A stretch of 64,000 nucleotides of DNA from Ottelia alismoides (Eukaryota; Streptophyta; Magnoliopsida; Alismatales; Hydrocharitaceae). The notes below the pieces were generated by a model. That model saw only the letters and a list, made by a program, of their open reading frames with translations. It did no database searches and had not been told where the DNA came from. The stretch's first letter is position 1. Every line of letters starts with the position of its first letter. Shown here piece by piece: positions 20,501 to 32,500 of the stretch. The translations under genes were made by a program, and so were the position numbers. The stretch covers positions 1,240,001 through 1,304,000 of the forward strand of contig JAZKJV010000148.1 of the NCBI GenBank assembly GCA_037367405.1, read 5' to 3'.

Positions 20501-23500
20501 TCCGATTGTGTATGCATTGCAGATCGTGGATGGCGATAAGAAGCCGACAATGGGAGTGATTTAAGAGGCAATGTGTTGCATGAGTGAGAAGGTCATAGTA
20601 GCAGTTGGGAAAAGATACAATGTATGGTTGGACATCATAGATGAACGTTGGTGTAAGATGCTCTCGCATCCTCTTCATAAGATCGATATGTAATAAATCA
20701 ATTCTTTATTTTTTGATAGCACTTTTCATGTATTAAAATCTAAGAATTATGCATGCTTGTGTCCAGTTTATTACTTCAATCCCAAGTACCAGTACAAGAA
20801 TAATTTTGGTACAAATGCTGACCTTCTGGCAAATGTACAAACTGTGGTGGAGACGCTCGTTAAAGACGAGAAAACGCAAATAGTGTACATGAATGTGGTA
20901 ATTTGGAATCGAAAGTGGACTTACATTTCCAAGTAGTCTACCAAAATATTCATCGAAAGAATTATGTTACAATTTAACAATGTGCATGTCAAGCACTTTA
21001 GGAATGCTTAGAGGTCCTTCGATTCAATTATTGTGATCAATGGACGAAGCAATAGTCCTTTGGATTTTCCGCATTCGAATGGTGATTACTATATGGGATT
21101 GAATCTTCCAACCTGCGAAAGGTGGCAATGAATGTATTGACACAAACCACATATGTTGGTAGTTATGAGAGGAACTGGAGTGCATTCAACATGATTCAAC
21201 AAAAGCTACATGATCTTGTCTATATGCACTACAACTTGAGGTTAAATCGTTAAAGATGAAACATGCAAGGGAGGGCTGTGACAAAGAAGACTATACATAA
21301 TATATTGATCTTGCATACATTTTCAAAATACACGATGACAATGCAGATGAAAATATTCTAGAGAGGTGGACAGATTCCAATGGTGCTTACTCCAGTGCTT
21401 AATCGAACAAGAGGAAGGTAATCAGAATATAAGACAGCAAATGGGAATAGACATCGGTGACTACATGACTAGATAGTGTGTACGAGCAGATGACAGGCCC
21501 ACTTGGACGGTTAAAACTTAATGCGGTTTTTGATGACATTCTCTCCATTGGTTCCAAATCCAAATTCAAATCTGAATCAAAGGATAACAATAGAGATGAT
21601 GATGATGTGGTTGACGGTCATGGTGGATATCGTGATGGAGAAACATATTCAAGGGGTTCAACAGGGTGTGGTCGTGGACAAGACCTCAAATTTCGATTTC
21701 GATCACCATTTCGATGACCGGCCGAAACAAAATTCGATCAAAAATTCGATTATTTCGGATAGTTTCTAAAATGGGACCCACAAATTTTGATCGATATAGG
21801 CTATTTCAGGTGAATTTCGTTCACCCTACAGAAACCGAAATTAAACCGAATTTCGACGAAATTTGATCCCATGGTCGTGGACCACGTGATACAAGATTCA
21901 AAGAAAGGCTCCATGCAGGACATGAATATAAACGCAAATGGACTATTTATCTCAAGTCTAAGACTGAGACATATGGATAACGAAGCATATGAACACGACC
22001 ATCATCCTAAGGACAGCTACATGGATGATTTAATGTCATATGTAGGTTCCTTGAGCAGCATGGACATCGACATTCCATATCATGGAGCAACATCAAGTCC
22101 TCGGGGCGGATATTGATCATCACACAATGAGCGATCATTTGACGTCTTCCTGTAATACTTTCATACTTCTCCTCCAACTCAGACGCAGAAACCTCCATCA
22201 TATGATTACATCGGGTATATATACAATAGCTATCACGGTGAAAATTATCAAGGTGGCCATCCCGAGCAAAGCTAGGGCAACAATTTTTATGGTGATAGTT
22301 ACAGTATCTTCCCCGACTACTACACGATCGTGTCTTCTCTGTAGAGATCATCTCCTAATCTGCCATCGTCATCACGAGGATCTCGAGTTAGTACTTCACA
22401 GCTAGACCTAACTACTGGGCCGAAGCCCGTCCCCTAGCCCACCCAGCCCGCTCATGGGTCAGACTTGGGCCGAGAGATTTCATGCATGGGTCGGCCTGGC
22501 CCGTTTTTTGGACAGCATGTCAACAGGGTGCGCCATGGGCATGTGTCACATACCCCGGTCCGACCCCCAAATATAAAAATATGTATCGAAAATTTACATT
22601 TTACGTACAATTAATACAATAAATTTCACTTTTTTGTTTTATATTATCAATATTACATCGTTTTTTATAGTTTAACATGTCAAGTAACACATTATGATTA
22701 TTTAGATTTAGACTAATTAGATGATGCTCAAAAAACTTATTTATCTCCATAAATTAGATTAAAAATACTAAGAAAAAATACTTTACATTCGACCCATGGG
22801 CTAGGCCGGCTCGGCCCAGACTTGGGTTGGGCTTGGGGCTTGGCCAGACCTGAGCCTTGGACAAGGGATTTTAAAATCCCGACCCGTTCAGCCTGGCCCA
22901 TGGCCCGACATGTCCCGCACTTTGGCTAGGTCTGTTCGCAACATCATCTTGCCCCTGTGATATCGGATATGATGCTAGTTATCCTCGTCACGGGATACTC
23001 ATAAGCATCGGTGACCATCAATACATGCATTATGTGATGGACTATAAGGCTATGTACTCGTACATGACATGGGAGAATGATTGCAAGTTCATTGAGTTCA
23101 CGATGCATTATGAGAGACAATGGAGAAGGATGGAGATACGGGTCCACCACAGAGGTCTTGGTTCTGAACTCATGATAAGGCAATATCTTTTATTGCATTA
23201 ATGTACAAGTTGTTAGCTATTTTTGTGAATAGATGTACTTTTTTAATTGTAAGTCTGTAATTAATTTTTTAATTCACTAGAACCTTGTCGGCTTGTCTGC
23301 GAAAGTTATTTCAATGAACTAATCATTATCTCATTATCATTATCTACAATTTAGAATCAAATGGCTCATCTATGAACAAAAGATTTGTACTAAGTTTGGT
23401 TAACTTAGCTATTTTGTTTCCATTTCTAATACCTATCAGTCACCAATTAGCATTAAGCTGTTAACAACGATATGCTCGATATGTGTGATATACGGGTCAT

Positions 23501-26500
23501 AGATGATGGAATATATGAGATATAAGTGTGTATTTGTATGTTATTTATAATTTGAAGAACTTGGATGAACTCCATTTTCAATATATATCAATCAGCAATC
23601 AGTATCAACATGCTAACATTAATATGACCGATATGTGTGATACAAGGAGTATAGATGAGCGATGTGTGTGATATAATTGTGTATTTTTAAATTATTTATT
23701 GTTTTTAATAACTTGGGTGATCTTGATTTGCAAAAAAATTGGGGTGGGGCTTTTTGAGCCATTTCTGATATTTCCACCAAAATCGTCAAAATTTGCGGAA
23801 ATTTTGGCAAAATTTCTTTTTAGAGGTGACTAAAACAAAATTGACATCGAGATTGCGATCCTTGCTATATGCATATTAGATTTAGTTTAATCATTATTCT
23901 GCATTCCTGTCAAATTGTTTTTCCATTGCTACATTTTGTTCCTAGAATTTCATGCCACTCTTTTAAAAGAAAGAAGCAACTTGAACACTTTGAAACATTT
24001 CTGTAACATTTTGGTGGAATATTAAGTGTCTATTAAATCGTGAAGTAGTGCATTGCATATCAGTCCTGATGAAATGATTGTCCAGTTTCTGCCACCATTG
24101 CAACTACATTGGAAAGTTTGACATCTTAGACTGCATTAAGTGGTAACTGAACCAACATCTCACATCGATAGAAGCTTAGAACTATACGTAATAATTGTTG
24201 GGCAAAAACCAGCTCAACTGCGTCAACCAATGTTTACTGAGGATCGATGTAATGATAGAAAACGCAAGCACGTGATATTTCCTCCAAGCACTTGACACCT
24301 AATCCATCACAAACACAATGCCTTAGCTGATGGAGGTTAGTGAGCATGGAATTCAAAATAAGTTATGTTAGAAAAATAAACCCTTTCCAACATGAAAACC
24401 CTTACCACATGAAAAATAACACCGCCGCTGTTTGAAGAAGGTGGAGAGACGCCACCCTGTGGAGGGGACTCCACGCCAGGCGGTCTTGAAGTTGCTGGGG
24501 GGATCGACCGCCGCTGGAATCGAAGGCGCGTGACGATGCCGCCTGGGATTCCTCACGCCGCTCAAGGAGGAGGTCGCATGATCTGCGCACCTGCGCCATT
24601 GGCCTTCTGATGAGAGGAAGGCGACGCTTGATGGGGCTTCAAGATCACGCCGCCTCTGAAGGAACCGGATCGGGGGTGCACTGCCTGGGAGATGAGGGGG
24701 TGCGAGAGGAGCATCAAGCTGGAGATAAGGGTGTGCCACCGCCGCGGGATTGGATGGGGCAGCCATACCGCACAGGAGTCGCCTCCGCCAGGGACCATGA
24801 GGGTTCCGCCTGGGCTCGGTTGGAGGAGGGATGTGTGATGCCTGCGCATACTGGACGTATGAAAGACCGTCAGGATGGGTTGCGGTCCTGTTGCCGTGGG
24901 GCTCCTGCTGCAGATACCGTGTTGCCGCCTGGATGTTGGACTTCTAGGGGATAGAAGATCCCTTGCGGCCTGTGTTGCTGCAGCATTGTTGAACATCTTC
25001 TTAACATAGGGTTCCAGATTGGAACCCTAGAACTTGGATGTGAATTGGAGGCTTGAAGAATCAAATCCAATAAAGATTAGTGTTTCTTTGAAAAACCCTA
25101 GAACCTCTCGAATAAGAACTATCTTGAATAATACATAAATAATTTTTAAGAACAATCGAATTTCGAATAAAACAATGAATCACGAAATCCTCGAGAATCG
25201 AACCCGCTCTGATACCATGTTAGAAAAATAAACATGTGGAAGCGAACATGGAAAAAGATAAAGAAAATATGAAGAACGTGGGATTTAACGTGGAACCCTA
25301 CTCCGTGAGGAGCGGAATGAAACCACGGGAGAAGCCCTCAAATAGGGTGTGTTTGTCTATTGAGTTTCTCAATGGATACAGGAGGTCTGGGGCTCCTTAT
25401 ATAGCCTCTCCAGAGCCTCCAAGTCCCACCACTAGACGATGTCGGACTAAACACATGGATGGGGTAAATGGATCTTCTCCAGGATCCATTTACCCTGATA
25501 CAACTCATGACGCATACAACGAATACTCCAACAAGTTATATCTGATACTTGACAGGAGAACTGAGGGAAAAGGCACTATTTACAGGTTGATTTCCTTCTC
25601 AAAATGGGATATTAGGTGAAAGTTTTTGTTTAAAGAAATCTACTAAGGCTCTGATGGGGAGCAACAGTCATGCATAGCACCAATTTGATTCAAGAAGTGC
25701 ATTACTTATGTTTTGTAAAATAGCATATACACCTGTAAAGGAGTTTTTATATTACTTTTATAGCTAATTAGCTACCAACAAAGACAGCCCCACGGAACCT
25801 TTCCTCGAATGCATCATATTTTTATAAGCATCCTCAGGCAACAATAACTGATCCACCCTTCTTTCTCTTTTCAAAGCCAAAGGATGACCATTAGAGGATA
25901 ATGGTCATCTAAATTCATTTGATTACGTGGACAACTTTAGAAGGCAGTTCACCCCTCCAAGCTCCCAAATGGAGAAACTTATTTTCTGCACAAGGACAGT
26001 TTTTTTTCATAGCGACAGACACTGTAGAGCTATTTATTTTTTTTGCATGATGACAGTTAGACATTGTTGAGTTGTTTAATCATTACGGGCTAACGGATCA
26101 TGGGCATGGATCCATTTAACCCTGTGTGACTATATATGTAACATATCCCCCTTTTTATTAATCAAATGAAGACAAACATTAACCGCATAATACCACTAGG
26201 TTATCCCTCCCGTGGTTTTCCCCCCTCGTTGATAAGAGTTATCCACATAAATCCGTGTTCATTTGTGATCCACCCAGTCACAGCACTTGTACAGCATCAG
26301 CATTGTAATAATAGCTCTGGCAATTTTGGAGCAGACAAAAAAAGATGCACTATCAGACGGTAATGACAAACTGTTAACATGGGAATCAGATATCTTCTCT
26401 CAAGGGTATATATCTATTGAAGGCCTTAAAGTGATGTCTCTGAAAAGTTACTAAAATACAAACCTTGAACCCACTTAAATGGCCCAATGGTTAACCAGTG

Positions 26501-29500
26501 TCGTTACCACCAAAAGGACCTTATTTAAAAATTTACAATTACCATTCACTTCCTCGAAAAAAAAGTACAAAACTGAATATTATCATATAATAGCATAGAA
26601 TTCATTGATCAAGTGAGATCGCAAGATGAGAACATATACCTGTACAGCAATATCACTAGCTTCAATTGCATAAACCTGCATACATGTAACAACCTTAAGA
26701 AAAATATTATGTCAGACAAAGAGTGGTTCACGATTATCGTTTTGCAGGGATCTATAAATCACAACAAATTTGACGACACCTTTTCTCACTTTATATCGTT
26801 ATCCAAATATTGCAAATATTAAGACGGAATACAGTCAGGCCATATTATGCACCTGGGCTGGCAACATATAACATCGTTAACACAAACTAATACTAATTAA
26901 GGCTTCCAAGAAACATTCACAAGACCCCTGTGGAATTTTGGCTCTGAAATACTTCTGCAGAAGAAGGATTGAAAGAAGAAACAAACTTCAACTTGCAACT
27001 TTAGAATAGAGTATCCTTACAAGCAAGCATGTTTTACAAATTAAAAACATTTTAAGTAAAATCATAAATTATTGCCTAAGTCCTATCATCTTACTCTTTT
27101 AGCACCGGCGATGGCACAGAAGATGGAAAGTATTCCAGTTCCACAACCAACATCAACAACAACCTGCAAACAAATTACATAAAGCAAAAAAGAATATGGT
27201 GAAAGTTGCAGAAAAACAAAATACCAATCATCTAAAGAGGCTCAAATTATTAAAAAAACAAATTACTTTGCCAGCAATAAAATTCTGAAGATGTGTAACA
27301 GCAGAACGATATGCTTCTGTCCTCACACTGTCCTGCAGGATCATAACAAACATCGACATCGTTTTTTAGAAAAATGTATGAAATATTTTCAATTCAACGA
27401 ACAAGAAGTTGGTGAAATCAAAGAAGACTTTAGTAGCACTTTCTAGAAAGAAAAGGGTAGACATCCATAACTGTGTACATCAATAATATATTAATCACGT
27501 TATAAGGTGTAAATCAGCCGAAGACGTCGAATCGAAATTTGATTTCAACAAGAGGTGGTCGCAGGTATGTCGAGCGCTGGAGTGGAGTGCGAAGGCGTGG
27601 AGCGTTGGTGGAGAGGGAAGGCGACTCGAGGGGAGGCGTTCGACCCTCATGGCGAAGCCTTCTCGGGTGGGGATGCAGAGAAAGGGAAGGGAGTGCTCTT
27701 CGAGGGTGTTGTCGGGTCTAGGAGTGGGGAAGCTACGAACGAGAAGCGGGCCGCGGTGGGAGATTGGGTGCAAGTTACGCATAAGAAGCCTGGAAAGCGA
27801 TGCTTCCAATGTGGCGAGCGGGGTCATCTGGCATCCCTCTGTTCTCTTCCACCTCGCTGCTATGCATGCGGGAGGACGGGTCACCGCTATGCTTCATGTT
27901 GGCTCCTTCGTGGTCGTCGCCCTCCCCAGCCTGGGGTGACCTCCGCTTCGGGGGCGGCGCGATGCATGTCGGGCTCTCGATCGCCGCATTCCGGTTCTGT
28001 TATCTGGCGGGAGGTGCGCTCTTTCGCTAGGGCGATGGCTCCTCGATCTTGTTCGTCGAGTGGTGGTTCTCTCGATGCAGGTGTTAAGGTGGTTGTTCCT
28101 GGCGCGGACGAAGTGGTGGGTGTTGGTGCTGCCGCGGGTGGGCTGGCGTCGGCGGGGGCTGCTTCGTCGCTGGCGGAGGCCATGTTACGTGCGAACGTGC
28201 ATAAGGAAGTGTTGCATGGGAAGGCCGCGTTTGGGAAGGGGGTGTCTGACGTCGGCAGGCGCATGGAGGCTGTAGGGGTGGCTCATCGGTGCAACGTGGA
28301 CTGGGATGGTGTAAGTTCGCATCTTGGTGTCTTCCTGGGTCCCCTCTTCCGTGGGGACTTTATTCTTTTGGACTCTTCTCGGTGTTGTGTACGAGGATTA
28401 TCCCCGGAGCAACGGGATAGGTTGTTGCGAAATTGGCCCTACGATGACGTTGTATGGAGGGTGACACGCGTGGCGGATGGTGCTTCTGCAGCCACGGAGG
28501 TGTGTGTGGAGGAGATTCGTGGTGCTCCGTTCCTATCGAGGACTGTCCCCTGCCTCGGTAAGGCATTTCGTCGATGGGAGGATATCTTGGCGGTCGCGGA
28601 TGATGGTCTTGCGCCGGAGGCTGATTGGAAGGTTACTAGGGTTCTTTTCGAGTGCAGCACGGGTCTTCTCTCTGATGCGCCAGGCAAGTTATTCTTTGGT
28701 TCCCTCAAGGTTGGCCGGTGGTGCTTCAAGGTGGAGCTCTCCATCGTCGTCCCTATGCCGGCGGCGGTGCCTGACCAGGTGGCGTTGTTGGTCGGTCCAG
28801 TCGCTTCGGGGCCTGGGCATGACGCTTCGCCTTCGGCTTGCCAGGTGGCGTGTTTTGGTGATTTTCCAGAAGCGTCAGACCCCATGCATGACGCTTCGGG
28901 CCCCCTCGACGTGCCTCTTCGCGCCCCGTCGCCTGTATCTCCTGGATTCTCCAAATTTAGGGCGTCCGAGGTGGATCACTTACTTCATTCTCGATCCCGT
29001 TGTGTCGGCGTCTGCGCTGCTTTAGGGTTACTCGGATTCTATGATGGATTCTATGCTGGATCTTACGCGCGTGCTGGATGGCGGATCCTTCAAATTCGGA
29101 TCTTGGCCGAGGGTTTCTATTCCGAATACCCGGACTATCTTGCCCGGTTCTGGTGTGGCTTTGCCCCGGATCCACATCGAGGAAATGCGGGACCATTATG
29201 ACGCGAGGAGGGAGCACTCGGCTTCGGCTTCTATTGCTACCCATGTGTGGGCTTCTTCGGACTTGGTTGTTGCTTTCTCCCTTGAGGCTTTCTCGGACTC
29301 GGCAGTTGCTTGCAGCGAGGGAGGCCTTTCTGATAGGCGCTTCGGGAAGAGCTACAAGAGACGCAATAACTACCGGCAGGAATCTTTGGTGAAGCATTCT
29401 TGTGCAACTCAACGGGAGGCTGTGGCGGAAGCCGCTGGGCTCTGTGGTCTTGGGGGAGCTGATGAAGGTCTTTAATGAAGGTTCTTTCTTGGAATGTTAG

Positions 29501-32500
29501 GGGCCTTGGGGAGCCTGACAAGCGTCGCTCCTTGGGTTCGCGGTTCTCGGAATGGTGCTATGATGTTGTTCTTATTCAGGAAACGAAATTGCGAGGCGTG
29601 GATGATACCATGTGGCGCTCCTTTGGTGCAGGCTCTTTGGACGAGTTCCGTGCGGTGGACGCGTTGGGTTCGGTGGGGGGTTTCCTCGTAGCGTGGCGCT
29701 CTGCTACGTTCTCTTTCAACTCGATTCTGGTGGGGCGCCATATGATTTCGGTGGCATTGAATCGGACTGATTCGAGTGAGCCCTTGGTATTTTCTTGTAT
29801 TTATGTACCTTCGTGCCATGTTTTGCGGAAGGAGTTATGGGAGGACCTTCGTGTGGCGGCCTCTTTGTTCGGGAGGCTCCCTTGGCTATTGGGGGGCGAC
29901 TTCAATGTCACGATTCACTCCTCCGATCGCCCTCGGGGAAGGGGTGGCCAGGATCCGGGGTCGCTAGATTTTATTGAGATTCTGGATGAACTCGCCTTGG
30001 AGGGCCTGGTCCCTCATGATATTTGCTACACGTGGAGGAATAATTCTTCCCGCTCCAGAATCGATCGCTTCTTGGCCTCTGGGAAGATGTTGGAGTCCTT
30101 TCCCCTGTGTGTGGTGTCTTCTCGCCCCCGTTCTTTCTCTGACCACTCCCCATTGTTTGGGAGTCCGGCAAAGGCCATCGGCCTCGAGGTCTTTTCCGCT
30201 ACGAGAAATGTTGGCTGTTGGAGCCTAACTTCAAGGAGGTGGTGCAGGACCATTGGACTAATGCTCCGGTTATGGGCTCAGCCACCCGAAGACTTGACCA
30301 AAAGCTTGCCTCGTTGCGCAAGGTGCTTGCGGGCTTCAAGAAGGATTCCAAGTTGGCGCGTATTACTGATCGTGTGGCGGCTGAGGAAATAATCATGCGT
30401 CTTGATTCGACGAAGAACGAGCGGGACCTCCTGCCTGAGGAGCTTCAGGAGCGACTCTCTGCTCAGATTCGAGTGGAGGCTGAGGACAAGAAAAGAAACA
30501 TTGAGTGGCGACAGCGGTCGCGCTTAAAATGGCTCAAATAGGGTGACGCGAATTCGACCTTCTTTCACCGTGTGGCGAGTAATAGAAAATGCTTCAATTT
30601 GATGCGGGGTATCTCTGTTAATGATGTTTACTATACTGAGGAAAGGGAAATGGGGAGTGCCATTGTGGATCACTTCAGACGCTTCTCTACGCCTCGCTCT
30701 CCACGTACGTGGCGCTGGCTGGGCCTTAGTGCGCCTCCTCTTTCGGCCTCTGACTCTACGCTTTTAATTCGTCCTATTTCTTTGGAGCAGACTAAGGAGG
30801 CCGTGTGGGCCTTAAATGCGGATTCTTCACCGGGTCCCGATGGCTTTTCGGTCGCGTTTTATCGTGACTTCTGGGAGTTGGTGGCCGGCGATGTTTTGGA
30901 GGTGGTGTCGGAATTTTATGCGGGCAACTTTAGCTTTGGTCGTCTTAATAGGGCAAATATTGTCTTGATCCCTAAAACCTCGGTGGCGCAGCGTATTGAG
31001 GACTATTGGCCTATCTCTGTCTCTAATGGCATTTACCTGATTGTGGCGAAAGTCTTAGCCTCTCATCTGGCTCGGGTCTTACACTCTCTTATCTCTCCGA
31101 CTCAGGTTGCCTTCATTAAGGGTAGACAGATTGCGGACTGCATTGTGGTTGCATCCGAATTGGCTGCTGATTGGAAAAACGAGCATAAGAAGGGAGTACT
31201 CTGGAAGGTTTTTTTTTTTGACACTCCAAAAAGGGGGATACACCCGTAGGTGTTCGCCCCAGTTTATTAAGAAAGAAAAAGAAAATACTTACAGAGGGAG
31301 CAGAAAGGGAGAGATAGGGGAGAATGATATCAATAATGATACCAATCGCCCCCCCAAACAACACTACACAGATGACCAGTCCAAAGAAAAGCGGTTAGCA
31401 TCAATACAAATATTTTCTAAATAGAATCTCTGCCCAGCAAAGAGAGACTTGTTCCTTCCCAGCCAAATGCTCCAAATGCGCGCAATGGGAATAAGTCTCT
31501 CCGCCCTCGGACGATTTGCAGCGATTGCAATGCTTTCCCAAAAAGTCTCCATCGAGGAATGATTCAGCCAGGCAACGTCGTCCCAAAGGGGCCGCACGAG
31601 GTCGCAGTGAAGGAAGAGATGGTCGGCCGTCTCAACAGCCGAATGGCACAACCCGCAAAAATTGGAGGTGTTTGGGAAGAGTGATACAAGACGGTCGCGG
31701 GTAAGGAGTCGTCCACGCCTTAGAACCCACAGAAAGATACCAATCCTTTCCGGAAGCTTGAGACCCCAAATGAGGTTACAGTGACCAAGAAAAGATGCCT
31801 CCGGATGCACAGCGATGGGGAGAAGAGCAAAGTATGCCTTCTTCAAAGAAAAGGACCCCTCATTCCAGGCGTAGTGATCACGGCCCCCCGATGGAGTAGG
31901 GGCGTCCATGAGTAAGGTCATCAGAGCGGAGAATTCCATCAACCGCTGAGCAGAGAGATAATCCACCAAGATCAGGCACCACGAGCCATTGGACCAGCAC
32001 GAATCCACCGATGCGTATTTATCCCCGGCCAGCGCAAAAAGTCTTGGAAAAAGGTTCATGAAGATGCCCTTACCAGACCAATCCATAGTCCAGAACCGGA
32101 AGGATGTCCCATCGCTGAGAACTGGCCTAAACAAGGACCGATTGCGGTTGAACACGGCGAAGGCCTCTCGCCAAAAGATGGGAGAATGATCGTGAGTGCG
32201 ACCGTCAAAAACGGAGAGAAATGCATTACCCGCCGCAATGCGAAGGCATCGTACAAGGAAACCATCATCCCGACTTAAAAGCCTCACCGCCCATTTGAGA
32301 AGAAAAGCGTCACGCATAACCTCCAGCCGCCGAACACCCAGGCCCCCGTCGCGTTTAGGGCGCGATATTATATCCCAGGCGACCAGATGGATCCCTCGTC
32401 TGGCAGTACCATTTTTACCCCAAAGGAATCCCCTCATACATTTCTCCAAGCGAAGTCTAATCCCCTTTGGCAGACCGCGCGCCGAAAGGAAATAAATAGG

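Larger units (their letters stand above)
19174..23202 (+). pseudogene. hAT transposase (BED, DUF659, dimerisation), inactivated
   Basis: Pieces in the order of plant hAT transposases: a BED zinc finger beginning at 19254 ([12 protein letters not shown], then [14 protein letters not shown]); a DUF659-type core around 19870-20260 ([46 protein letters not shown]); a shortened dimerisation block around 21165-21250 ([24 protein letters not shown]); and the low-complexity acidic and YG-rich C-terminus ([20 protein letters not shown], 22020-22110). A further open frame at 22945-23202 may be the last exon or tail. Many stops and shifts break it, and two small elements sit inside (21680-21871, 22403-22934). 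Outer TIRs were not identified. Confidence 0.85.
24366..25533 (-). mobile_element. Short deleted LTR element with agtta TSD
   Basis: 1,168 bp between perfect 5-bp duplications agtta at 24361-24365 and 25534-25538. On the minus strand it has a full 5' LTR (25533-25218), primer site, and a GC-rich leader without a recognisable protein. It ends in only the last few dozen bases of the 3' LTR (…TATTTTTCTAACA, complement of 24366-24400). The body and most of the 3' LTR are missing, yet the outer end and target duplication are intact. The LTR is related to those at 55180 and 56414. Confidence 0.85.
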
